Below are positions 1 to 9,869 of a stretch of DNA of 64,000 bases, piece after piece. Numbering within the stretch: position 1 is the stretch's first letter; each line of letters begins with the position of its first letter. Under the pieces are notes generated by a model, which was given only the letters and a program-made list of their open reading frames with translations, had not been told where the DNA came from and did not search any database. The position numbers and the translations under genes are program-made. The stretch comes from Deltaproteobacteria bacterium (lineage in GTDB: Bacteria; Desulfobacterota; Desulfomonilia; Desulfomonilales; Desulfomonilaceae): assembly GCA_021777225.1 (NCBI GenBank), contig JAJYDQ010000007.1, forward strand, positions 1-64,000, read 5' to 3'.

Positions 1-114
1 CGAAGGGCACGTCGATGATCTAAAAATTTAGCTCTTTCACGGTTCCTAAAATGGGGCAAGGGAAAATCCTCACAAAATACCCTTCAGAGGCGCGGAATGT
101 GAGTTAGAAATAGC

Positions 115-1008
115 CTATTCGGATGTGGCGATGACCACACCGGCCAGAATCATTGCGCCGCTAAAGACATGGACCGCGGTAACCGGTTCACCCAGAAATT
201 CCACGGCCTCGAAGCCACTAAGGACTGGTAGAAGGTAATAGATGAATGCAGCTCGAGCTGGGCCGATGATGGCGACAGACTCGTTCCAGAAAAGGTAAGC
301 TAGCAAAGATGGCCCGACTCCCAGGTAAAGAATTGAAGCGATGACTTTCCAGGAGAAATCAATTGCCTTGAACTCAGCAAATTCGTAAGTGAACAATGGA
401 ACTAAAAGAATTATGCACAGGATAAAAAGTGAGAACAGAAAAGGCAGGGGGCTGATTTCAGCCGGTTTGACCCGAACTAATATGGTATAAAAAGCGAACG
501 AGGAGGCCTGAGCAAGCATCCAGAGATCACCCCTTGCAAAAGTTAGATGGACTAGTCGTGAGACCTGACCACCAGTTATCAGTAGTATGACACCGGCAGT
601 AGCGGCAATTAAGCCTATGACTCGACGGACTGTAAGTGTGTCGCGCAGGAAGATCCTGGCGAAAATTATCGTAAAAATAGGTGAAAAGATTGCTATTAAA
701 GTTAAATTTAGAGCGTTAGTTGTAGTAGCAGCCACATAAACTGCAGTATTACATACAGTCAAGCCCATGAACGCCGCTAGGGTAAGATATCCAAGATGCT
801 TACGAATTAGTGGCAATTCTCTATAAAATGGCCGAATTACAAAAGGAAACATTAAAATTATCGCGACCAAAGAACGCAAAACAGTAGTGCTCACGGGTGG
901 CACTGCATTCGCTATTATCCTGGCGACAATAAAATTTCCCGACCAAATCGCAGTTGCGGCTATAACCAGCACATAGCCTTTTACGGTATTGTAATTTTTA
1001 AAAAACAA
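115..1008 (-). CDS. EamA/DMT-family inner-membrane transporter
   Basis: A 297-residue protein made almost entirely of hydrophobic segments, with about ten predicted membrane helices arranged as two EamA repeats (roughly residues 10-145 and 160-295). The family (drug/metabolite transporter superfamily) mostly exports amino acids, nucleobase-like or other small metabolites; nothing in the sequence gives the substrate. It starts at a TTG codon with an AGGAG about 11 bases upstream, and no better start is near. It follows purL on the same strand, separated by about 130 bases that contain a hairpin, so it is probably a separate unit. The family call is firm; the substrate is unknown. Confidence 0.85.
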   Translation of the reverse strand: MFFKNYNTVKGYVLVIAATAIWSGNFIVARIIANAVPPVSTTVLRSLVAIILMFPFVIRPFYRELPLIRKHLGYLTLAAFMGLTVCNTAVYVAATTTNALNLTLIAIFSPIFTIIFARIFLRDTLTVRRVIGLIAATAGVILLITGGQVSRLVHLTFARGDLWMLAQASSFAFYTILVRVKPAEISPLPFLFSLFILCIILLVPLFTYEFAEFKAIDFSWKVIASILYLGVGPSLLAYLFWNESVAIIGPARAAFIYYLLPVLSGFEAVEFLGEPVTAVHVFSGAMILAGVVIATSE

Positions 1009-1030
1009 TTTTCTATTGACTCCTCGGAAA

Positions 1031-1051
1031 GGGGGCCGGCTTGGCGCCCCC
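1031..1051 (-). terminator. Hairpin downstream of purL
   Basis: GGGGGC at 1031-1036 pairs with GCCCCC at 1046-1051 across a 9-base loop. Read on the minus strand it follows the purL stop by about 90 bases and is followed by TTTCC. The short U-run makes this a moderate intrinsic terminator candidate. Confidence 0.45.
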
Positions 1052-1141
1052 CAGTGGCTCTATCTGGTCCATAGCATAGTGATTAACGATGGGGGATGGG
1101 GAATCAATCCTCGGACAGCACAGTGACCCCTGACAGATATC

Positions 1142-4105
1142 TTAGAGACCAGGCGCCTGCCAGGATTTTTTTAGCTCCTCTATGTGCAAATTGATGATCG
1201 TGACTCCTGTCAAGCCGATCACGACTAATTGCGGGTCAGTCGATGTTTTCCCAACAAGTGATAAAGAGAAGCCGCTCAAAGCTTCTTCAAACAGTTCCTT
1301 TTTCGATGGTGTGACGCTGATCAAAAACCTGCAGGGTGTTTCCGAGAACAACACGAAATCATCACGACTGTCACCTTCGTAAGCCAGATTTGCAAGGTTA
1401 ACATTCGCCCCAAAACCACCCGAGAACGCGCTTTCCGCCAACGCCACTCCAAGCCCGCCGTCCGACAGATCGTGAATAGAGGCTACGAGCCCGTTGCTGA
1501 CAGCGCCGAACAAAACCCTGTAAGACCCAATCGACGCCTCCGGATTTAATACCTTGGGGACTTCCATCCCCACGAACCCTTTTGAGGCAAAATACTCCGA
1601 GGCTCCAAGTTCATGTCTGGTTACACCCAATACATAGAGAAGATCGCCCGGAGCTTTGAAATCGGGTGTTACAGCTTTTCGTACATCCGGCAAAACCCCT
1701 ACAGCCGTAAAAAGCACGGTCGGCGGAATGGAAATTTTTGCTCCTCCGATGGAATAATCATTCTTCATGCTGTCTTTGCCGGAGATGCAAGGTATGTGAT
1801 ATGCGAGGCACAGGTCGTAAAGCGCCCTGTTCGCTCTAACCAACTGGGCAAGCTTGTATTCTCCATCTGGAGTTTTTTCCGATCTGACTGGGTCACACCA
1901 GCAAAAATTATCAAGACCCGCCATGTGGTCGGGATTCGCCCCCACCGACACGATGTTTCTAACGGCTTCGTCTATTACTGCGGCCATCATCCAGTATGTG
2001 TCTATGTCGGAATATCTTGGGGCTATTCCGCAGCCTATAGCGATGCCCAGATACCTGTCCAGCATGGGCCTTTGAACAGCAGCGTCTCCCGGCCCATCGT
2101 TGTTGACGCCTATCAACGGTTTTACTACTGAACCGGCTTGCACTTCGTGATCGTACTGCCGAATTAATCTCTCTTTTGAGCATATATTCCATCGGGACAG
2201 TAAATGGCGCAATTCACCGCCCAAATCCGTAGGACATATGAAATTGGGCTCAGTATTTCGAGGAACTTCCCATTTCGCTCTAAGTCGCATCTGCGGAACA
2301 CCATCATGCAGGAAGCTCAAAGGTAGATAGGCTATGGCGGCGTCATGCCAGTATACGGTAAAATACCCGTCATCAGTGAATTCACCGAGTTCCGTAGCTT
2401 CAACATCCAGCTTCTTAGCCAGCGCGATAAACTCTGTGAGTTTGTCGGGAGGAACAGCTACAGTCATCCTCTCCTGAGCTTCAGACAGCAGTATTTCCCA
2501 CGGCTGTAATCCGGGATATTTTAGCGGCGCCCTATCCAGTAAAATGCGAGCGCCTCCTGACTCAAGAGCCATCTCGCCGACAGAAGACGACAGGCCACCG
2601 GCTCCATTGTCGGTTATAGAGCTATATAATCCACGATCTCTGGCCATGAGCAGGAAATCAGTCATTCTTTTTTGAGTTATCGGGTCCCCGATCTGGACCG
2701 CTGTGGCGGGAGAACCTTCATGTAACTCTTCCGACGAAAAAGTCGCCCCATGAATGCCATCTTTGCCAATACGGCCTCCAGTCATGACAATACGGTCTCC
2801 GGGGTTAGCCCTTTTTACGTGAGCCGGTTTCCCGTTTATGGTCGCAGGCATCAATCCGCCGGTCCCGCAATAAACCAGAGGTTTTCCAAGATAGCGTTCA
2901 TCAAAGACTACAGCGCCGTTAACAGTTGGGATACCGCTTTTGTTTCCACCATGTTCCACTCCTTCACGAACGCCCTCGAAAACCCGTTTAGGGTGGAGCA
3001 ATCGAGGTGGAATTACGCCTTTGTAATCTGGTGGCGCAAAGCAAAAAACATCGGTGTTGAAAATAAGACGGCAGCCCAAACCCGTACCGAACGGGTCTCG
3101 ATTAACCCCGACTATGCCGGTCAGCGCTCCGCCATAGGGATCCAGGGCTGAAGGAGAATTATGAGTCTCAACTTTTACGACCAAGTTCCAGTCATCGTCA
3201 AGTCTGATCACGCCTGCATTGTCTTTGAACACAGAGAGACAGAAATCACTTTTCCCCAGTTTATGTCGAATGTCTTTCGTCGCACGTTGCACGTACGACT
3301 TGAACAAGCTATCAATCTGGGTGACTTTTCCATATTCTTCGTAATCAATGATCGCATTGAAAATTTTATGTTTACAGTGTTCAGACCATGTTTGGGCAAG
3401 AACTTCGAGTTCGCAGTCAGTAATCCTGAAAGATAATCCTTGTTTTTTCCTATTATCCACAAATCCCCGGCCATTGAAAAAACGCTGTATAGTCTTCATC
3501 TCTTCCAGGTTAAGCGCTAACACTCCCTCCTGGCTGATGCGACACAATTCATCATCCGATATATCCAGGTCTATTTCGCGGACCACGATTGCGGCCTTAG
3601 ACTTGACGATCGGCACATTTATTAGTGATCGATCATCTGAAGACGAGAAGACTTGCGAGGTCTGAATAAGATCATTGGCCAGGAGATCTGTGGCTATATG
3701 GGATACTTCGTCACGAGTCAGCGATCCATTGAAGAAATAGAGTTTTCTGCTGTAAACCCCACCCGCCGGCCTATCCTGCATGTTAAGCGTGCGCTCCACG
3801 GCCTCCCTGGCCGTGCGCCCGATATTGTCAGTCACACCTGGACGGTATCCGACTTCGACGAGCCAGTCAAAAGACAAATTCAGAGGTTCGTCAATTGTAA
3901 CTTCCTGAATCACCGGATCGCGAAAAACCTCTTCAGCCAGAGTTCTAAGCGCCGGTCCATCAAGGTCCATGTCAATTATAAAACTGTCGGCGACCCTAAG
4001 GTCATCAAGCTTGAATCCAAAGTCGGATTCTATTCGGGATGCGATCCTGCGGCCTGCGGGATCGGGCAGCGATTGCTTCAAACATACATCTATTCTATGG
4101 GGCAT
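1142..4105 (-). CDS. purL: Phosphoribosylformylglycinamidine synthase, PurS-PurL type without glutaminase domain
   Basis: FGAM synthase of purine synthesis, converting FGAR, ATP and ammonia/glutamine to FGAM. The 987 residues begin with a PurS-like region (about 1-110), followed by the paired AIR-synthase-like ATP-binding and C-terminal domains. The catalytic motif WSEHC (near residue 240) is intact. The nucleotide-site motif normally read ETHNHPS is ETHNSPS here. The length lies between small PurL (about 740) and the large fused enzyme (about 1300), and no class I glutaminase domain is present, so a separate PurQ must be encoded elsewhere. The gene is preceded by a 92-base gap from the acyl-CoA synthetase gene on the same strand. 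High confidence in family; the S for H change may be normal for this subgroup. Confidence 0.93.
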   Translation of the reverse strand: MPHRIDVCLKQSLPDPAGRRIASRIESDFGFKLDDLRVADSFIIDMDLDGPALRTLAEEVFRDPVIQEVTIDEPLNLSFDWLVEVGYRPGVTDNIGRTAREAVERTLNMQDRPAGGVYSRKLYFFNGSLTRDEVSHIATDLLANDLIQTSQVFSSSDDRSLINVPIVKSKAAIVVREIDLDISDDELCRISQEGVLALNLEEMKTIQRFFNGRGFVDNRKKQGLSFRITDCELEVLAQTWSEHCKHKIFNAIIDYEEYGKVTQIDSLFKSYVQRATKDIRHKLGKSDFCLSVFKDNAGVIRLDDDWNLVVKVETHNSPSALDPYGGALTGIVGVNRDPFGTGLGCRLIFNTDVFCFAPPDYKGVIPPRLLHPKRVFEGVREGVEHGGNKSGIPTVNGAVVFDERYLGKPLVYCGTGGLMPATINGKPAHVKRANPGDRIVMTGGRIGKDGIHGATFSSEELHEGSPATAVQIGDPITQKRMTDFLLMARDRGLYSSITDNGAGGLSSSVGEMALESGGARILLDRAPLKYPGLQPWEILLSEAQERMTVAVPPDKLTEFIALAKKLDVEATELGEFTDDGYFTVYWHDAAIAYLPLSFLHDGVPQMRLRAKWEVPRNTEPNFICPTDLGGELRHLLSRWNICSKERLIRQYDHEVQAGSVVKPLIGVNNDGPGDAAVQRPMLDRYLGIAIGCGIAPRYSDIDTYWMMAAVIDEAVRNIVSVGANPDHMAGLDNFCWCDPVRSEKTPDGEYKLAQLVRANRALYDLCLAYHIPCISGKDSMKNDYSIGGAKISIPPTVLFTAVGVLPDVRKAVTPDFKAPGDLLYVLGVTRHELGASEYFASKGFVGMEVPKVLNPEASIGSYRVLFGAVSNGLVASIHDLSDGGLGVALAESAFSGGFGANVNLANLAYEGDSRDDFVLFSETPCRFLISVTPSKKELFEEALSGFSLSLVGKTSTDPQLVVIGLTGVTIINLHIEELKKSWQAPGL

Positions 4106-4197
4106 ATCATATTCCTAATCAAATTCAAAAATCATCTCAAATCCAGGTTTGGTTCATTCACTTTCCGTAGCCGAAGGAAGTATTATTGGCTCACTAA

Positions 4198-6300
4198 TCA
4201 TGTTTTTAAAAAGATCCTTGCGTCCAGCGCCAATGACCCTGAGTTTGAAACCCATACTGGGTTAATGTCTATCTGATCAATAGCCGGAAATTCTATCATC
4301 AAAGCCGATACGGTAGAAATTGTCTTGCGAAGACTATCCCTGTCAATGGGCGCCCTACCCCTAACGCCTTTAAAAATTTCCGATCCTGGAAGTTCATCAA
4401 TCATTTGATCAATTTCCCTATTTGACGGTGGCGCCATCCTCAGAGAAGCCTTTGCAAAAACTTCGACGAGAACGCCGCCATAACCTACCAGTACGAGGGG
4501 CCCAAAATGCGGGTCTCTTTTCCCACCAACAATAAGCTCATAAGTACCCGCGTCACGATGCGCCATTTGCTGAACAAGACATCCATGAAGTCCTACTGTA
4601 GTGTCTGAAATGAAACGGCCCCACATGTGATCGAGAGCCTCTTTCACTTGATCCAGATCTTTCAGGCCAAGGACCACTCCCTTCATATCCGACTTGTGGG
4701 AAATTTCCCGTGCAATCACTTTCACGGCGAAGGGGCCAGGGAAATCAGGTTGCCTGTTGTTAATGTTCTGGGATGGCAGGACCACTGTGTAATCTGGGAC
4801 ATCAAGGCCAGCCAGTCGCATAATGTCCAGCGCTTCATGCAGTAGAGCTGAACGGTCTTCAGAAATCAATCTATCGAGAATTCGTGAGATCGCCGGTTTG
4901 TCCATTTCTGGCGGCTTCGGCGATTCGCCGATTTCCTGTGTTATAAGCTCACGGCGTGTCTCAAATCTTATCACCTTGTCAAGAGCGCTTACTGCACGTT
5001 CCGGGGAAATAAATATGGGGAACTCAAATTCCTTTAAAAGCCTGGAAATTTCGACTTGCTCAGTCGATACACATAGAGCTACAGGTTTTTGATACTGTCT
5101 GGATAGAGAAGCCGCTGATCGCAAGAATTTACGCGACGCTTCTCCTTCGACTGCTGCGAAATAGGTTTGCAACAGGAGTATTCCATCAACATTTGGCTGT
5201 TGAAGCGTGTGTTCAACAATCTGAACATAAACCTCAAAGTCAAAAAGATCTCCCAAGTCGAGAGGATTGGCCAGTTTAATAACATTGGCCCTGACTTTCT
5301 GTCTGATCTGGTCGAGAAAGTCCTCATTAAACGGCGGCAAGTCAAACCCGTATGTGTACGCAGCGTCCGCAGCGACAACAGCATGACCACCGGACCGGGA
5401 AATTATGGCAAGATTCCGTCCTTTCATTCTAGGTATTTTAAGAATCTTTACGAAATCAACATAATTGTGCATGTCGCGAAAACGTATCATGCCCGACTGC
5501 GTCAGGGCGGCGTCAACAACCATGTCGTCATTGGCAAGAGCGTTTGTATGGGACTGCGCTATGGTTTGACTGTATCCCCCAATGTTGGCTTTGTGTACCA
5601 CAATGGGCTTGGATGACTTCTTGGCCAAATCGGTAAACTTTTTACCGTCCTGAATTGATTCGAGATACATACATATTACTGACGTGTCAGGATCTTCTAT
5701 ATAGTACTCAAGCAGGTCATTTTCGTTTATGTTGAGTTTGTTACCAATTGACGCGAACTTACTGAAACCTAGCTGTTCACTGTCAAACATGTTAAGAAAA
5801 GACAAGGCTACTCCACCGCTTTGAGCAATAATTCCGACATCACCTGCCCTAAACGTATTGCGGAGTATGGCGAAAGGTGTCGTCAACCCATTGGACGCAT
5901 TCATGATGCCAATACAATTGGGTCCGATGAACCTGATTCCATATCTGGACGCGGTCTCCTGGAGTGCTCGACTCCATTCGTCTCCGGTTCCTCCATATTC
6001 ACCGAAACCGCCACTTTCGATAACAGCTCGTGTGATCCCCTTCTTGCCGCACTGTTCCAGTATGTCCGGAACCGTTCGCGCTGGCGTAAGGATTATGGCC
6101 AGATCAATTGGCTCATTAATTTCATCGAGAGATTTGTGAATACGCCTTCCAAATAGTACGCCCTCGTCCAGTCCCACGAAATGAATCACACCATTATATC
6201 GGAATTCAAAAAGGTTCCGGGCTATTTCCTTACCCAGGTTCCGAGCATCGCCTGAAACTCCTATTACGACAACTGAAGAAGGATTAAATAATTTTTTCAA
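4198..6300 (-). CDS. ADP-forming acyl-CoA/acetyl-CoA synthetase (fused alpha-beta)
   Basis: A 700-residue fused acyl-CoA synthetase (NDP-forming). Domain order: CoA-binding Rossmann domain (about 1-130), two succinyl-CoA-ligase-like domains (about 150-450), and an ATP-grasp domain (about 480-700). The SHT motif near residue 250 carries the presumed phosphohistidine, and QSGG and SRSGG loops are present. Family members interconvert acyl-CoA + ADP + Pi and acid + ATP, giving substrate-level ATP in anaerobes. No GNAT acetyltransferase domain is attached, so it is not a Pat-type protein acetylase. A GTAACA/TGTTAC inverted repeat lies 24-40 bases upstream of the start. Acyl specificity cannot be read from the sequence. 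Confidence 0.88.
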   Translation of the reverse strand: MKKLFNPSSVVVIGVSGDARNLGKEIARNLFEFRYNGVIHFVGLDEGVLFGRRIHKSLDEINEPIDLAIILTPARTVPDILEQCGKKGITRAVIESGGFGEYGGTGDEWSRALQETASRYGIRFIGPNCIGIMNASNGLTTPFAILRNTFRAGDVGIIAQSGGVALSFLNMFDSEQLGFSKFASIGNKLNINENDLLEYYIEDPDTSVICMYLESIQDGKKFTDLAKKSSKPIVVHKANIGGYSQTIAQSHTNALANDDMVVDAALTQSGMIRFRDMHNYVDFVKILKIPRMKGRNLAIISRSGGHAVVAADAAYTYGFDLPPFNEDFLDQIRQKVRANVIKLANPLDLGDLFDFEVYVQIVEHTLQQPNVDGILLLQTYFAAVEGEASRKFLRSAASLSRQYQKPVALCVSTEQVEISRLLKEFEFPIFISPERAVSALDKVIRFETRRELITQEIGESPKPPEMDKPAISRILDRLISEDRSALLHEALDIMRLAGLDVPDYTVVLPSQNINNRQPDFPGPFAVKVIAREISHKSDMKGVVLGLKDLDQVKEALDHMWGRFISDTTVGLHGCLVQQMAHRDAGTYELIVGGKRDPHFGPLVLVGYGGVLVEVFAKASLRMAPPSNREIDQMIDELPGSEIFKGVRGRAPIDRDSLRKTISTVSALMIEFPAIDQIDINPVWVSNSGSLALDARIFLKT

Positions 6301-6387
6301 TTGAAATTACCTCTCAGGGACCAGTAACATTTTTTGTTACAGGCTTTAACGATTGTTTTAATTGTTCCTGATTCCCCAATATCAGGT

Positions 6388-7392
6388 CTACGGTTCTTGA
6401 GTTGAAAGCCGGAAACTCCTAACAGCGTCAACAATCGCCGGATTGTCCTTATACCATTTCACGAAGGATTGAAGCCCTTCACGCAAATTAGTTGAGGGCT
6501 TAAAGTCCAATTTCGAGGAGGCTTTGTCGATAGAGGCGTAAGTGGCTATCGCGTCACCCGGCTGAGGGGGCGCCATTTCCATGATGGCCCTGAGTCCACT
6601 GAGGTCTTCAAGGATCGAGATAAAATCCATCAGGCCTACAGGTTTATTGTTTCCCAAATTTATTATCTCATACTGATCAAGACCGTTTACTGACAGAGCT
6701 GATAAGACCCCGTTTACTACATCATTTATATAGGTGAAATCACGTTGATTCTTCCCGTAGTTAAAAACCATTATCGGCGCTCCGCACTGCATTGCATCCA
6801 GAAAACTCCAATAAGCCATGTCAGGCCGGCCCCAGGGACCATACACGGTAAAGAACCTCAAACCAATTGTCTGCATGTTCCACAAATGTGTATAGGTATA
6901 AGCTATCAATTCGTTAGATCTCTTCGTCGCAGCATAGAGGCTTACAGGGGTGTCGACCCGATCATCCTCGCTGTAAGGTAGTTTGGTGTTTCCCCCGTAT
7001 ACGCTGGAACTTGAAGCGTATATAAATCTTTCAACCCTATTGATTCGGGCCTGCTCAATCAGATTTACAAACCCTTGCACGTTTGACTTCTGGTATGTGT
7101 GAGGATTCTTGAGGGAATATCTGACCCCAGCCTGAGCCGCAAGGTGGCAGACTATTGACGGGCTGTAATCCTTGAATATTGTCTTTACGGACTTGAGATC
7201 CGAAATATCCGCGTTGACTGAAACAAAGTTCCTGTTCTTTCTTAGAATTTCATCCCTGGCTGTTTTTAGTTTGGGCGAGTAGTAGGTATTAAAGTTGTCT
7301 ACGCCTATTACTGTCAAGCCTCGACCGAGTAATGATTTCGCCATATAAAAGCCGATAAAGCCGGCTGTGCCGGTGACCAGAATTGTTGACAT
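6388..7392 (-). CDS. NAD-dependent epimerase, UDP-glucuronate 4-epimerase-like
   Basis: A 334-residue extended short-chain dehydrogenase/reductase. The N-terminal GTAGFIG motif binds NAD, and the catalytic YAATK (YxxxK) and SSSSVYG segments are present. The FNTYYSPKLK stretch near residue 40 is typical of UDP-glucuronate 4-epimerases (CapI/LpsL type) rather than GalE. It probably makes UDP-galacturonate for envelope polysaccharide or LPS. It sits 35 bases downstream of galE and is likely co-transcribed with it; AGAGG precedes the start. The exact sugar nucleotide is inferred from motif resemblance. Confidence 0.85.
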   Translation of the reverse strand: MSTILVTGTAGFIGFYMAKSLLGRGLTVIGVDNFNTYYSPKLKTARDEILRKNRNFVSVNADISDLKSVKTIFKDYSPSIVCHLAAQAGVRYSLKNPHTYQKSNVQGFVNLIEQARINRVERFIYASSSSVYGGNTKLPYSEDDRVDTPVSLYAATKRSNELIAYTYTHLWNMQTIGLRFFTVYGPWGRPDMAYWSFLDAMQCGAPIMVFNYGKNQRDFTYINDVVNGVLSALSVNGLDQYEIINLGNNKPVGLMDFISILEDLSGLRAIMEMAPPQPGDAIATYASIDKASSKLDFKPSTNLREGLQSFVKWYKDNPAIVDAVRSFRLSTQEP

Positions 7393-7427
7393 CTCTGCCT
7401 CTTAAGGATTTGAATGGCCTGTTAATA

Positions 7428-8420
7428 CTAATTGGGGTAACCCTGAGGACACGAAGAAAACCATTTAATAACTTCTGTTACAATTGCATCAAGATTGGAT
7501 CGTGACGGTTTCCAACCCAGGTCCTTTTGCGCCGCTGAAGCGTCGGCCAAGAGTTCAGCGGGATCACCGGGTCGTCTGGGTCCGAAGCTTGGCGCAATGT
7601 TGACCCCAGAAATTCTTCGAACCGAATCAACCACTTCAAGATTTGAAAATCCATCGCCTGTTCCTAGGTTTAACCTTACCATCGGTACTGTATCCAATTT
7701 GGCGCACGCTTTGAGATGCGCGTCAGCGAGATCCATTACATGTATGTAGTCACGGATACAAGTCCCATCACGAGTAGGATAGTCGTCCCCGAAAATCGTT
7801 AAACTATCTGAGAGATTTAGAGCAAATCGAACAACATTTGGAATCAAATGGGTTTCAGGCCTGTGGTCTTCACCAAGACCCGAATCAGGTTCACAACCGG
7901 CCGCGTTGAAATATCGCAACTGAGCAGACCTAATTCCGTATGCTACATTATAGTCTTCCAGCATCCATTCGATGGCGAGTTTTGTCCTTCCGTAAGGAGA
8001 AATCGGGTCTTTGGGATGATCCTCATACAGAGGCAATGTCTTGGGATAGCCATAGACAGCGCAAGTTGAAGAAAAAACCAGTCTGTTGTGACCTGTCGCT
8101 CTCATAGCTTCAAGCATATTGAAAGCCGCTATTACGTTATTCCTGTAATACTGGGCCGGGTCCTGCACCGATTCTCCTACGAGGCAACTGGCCGCAAAAT
8201 GAAATATAGCGTCGTATCTGCGTTTGGACAAATGTTCAAGTAAGCTATCGTAGTTCAGCAAATCAGCCCGTACAAATTGGGAGCATCTCAGCGCCGACTT
8301 GTGGCCCTTGGACAGATTGTCCAGGACTGTTACATCGAGACCATTATTCATTGCGAAGAATGAAAAATGTGAGCCAACGTATCCTGCTCCACCTATTACT
8401 AAAACCCGAGAAGTTTTCAC
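7428..8420 (-). CDS. galE: UDP-glucose 4-epimerase
   Basis: A 330-residue extended SDR enzyme. It has the NAD-binding GGAGYVGSH motif at residues 10-18, an SSTCAVYG segment and the catalytic YGRTK. Motifs and length match GalE, which interconverts UDP-glucose and UDP-galactose for surface polysaccharide and LPS. It is divergent from enolase across a 158-base region containing a perfect inverted repeat, and is followed 35 bases later by the second epimerase gene. Confidence 0.9.
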   Translation of the reverse strand: MKTSRVLVIGGAGYVGSHFSFFAMNNGLDVTVLDNLSKGHKSALRCSQFVRADLLNYDSLLEHLSKRRYDAIFHFAASCLVGESVQDPAQYYRNNVIAAFNMLEAMRATGHNRLVFSSTCAVYGYPKTLPLYEDHPKDPISPYGRTKLAIEWMLEDYNVAYGIRSAQLRYFNAAGCEPDSGLGEDHRPETHLIPNVVRFALNLSDSLTIFGDDYPTRDGTCIRDYIHVMDLADAHLKACAKLDTVPMVRLNLGTGDGFSNLEVVDSVRRISGVNIAPSFGPRRPGDPAELLADASAAQKDLGWKPSRSNLDAIVTEVIKWFSSCPQGYPN

Positions 8421-8493
8421 TTATAATGTCCCCCTTGAAATGCGCAATATCCAAAGACATTAATCCCACGCAGTAGGAAACGTTTATTAGGAT

Positions 8494-8514
8494 GTTGTGT
8501 TACAATAGTAACAC
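8494..8514 (+). promoter_or_regulatory. Extended -10 promoter overlapping an inverted repeat, eno/galE intergenic
   Basis: GTGTTAC (8497-8503), spacer AATA, GTAACAC (8508-8514) forms a perfect 7-bp inverted repeat. It contains TACAAT (8501-8506) preceded by TG, which matches an extended -10 element reading toward eno, 70-odd bases before its ATG. No good -35 is visible. A regulator bound here could block the promoter. The site is seen in sequence; its function is inferred. Confidence 0.4.
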
Positions 8515-8578
8515 TAGTGACCCTACCAGGCAATTTATTCCCGGAAAAGTTAGAGTTTACTACCAAGGAGGCGCTTAA

Positions 8579-9865
<1,287 letters not shown>

Positions 9866-9869
9866 TATA

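Noticed and set aside
2-31. Ten-codon end of a possible plus-strand gene entering from the left
   Set aside because: Too short to show any coding character; bases 1-114 otherwise show nothing.
3653-4276. 207-codon open frame on the plus strand
   Set aside because: It runs antisense to the purL start and into the acyl-CoA synthetase end, without RBS or protein features.
6324-6340. GTAACA-TTTTT-TGTTAC as a second copy of the eno operator
   Set aside because: The half-sites match but the orientation is reversed and the spacing differs, so shared regulation is not supported beyond a note.
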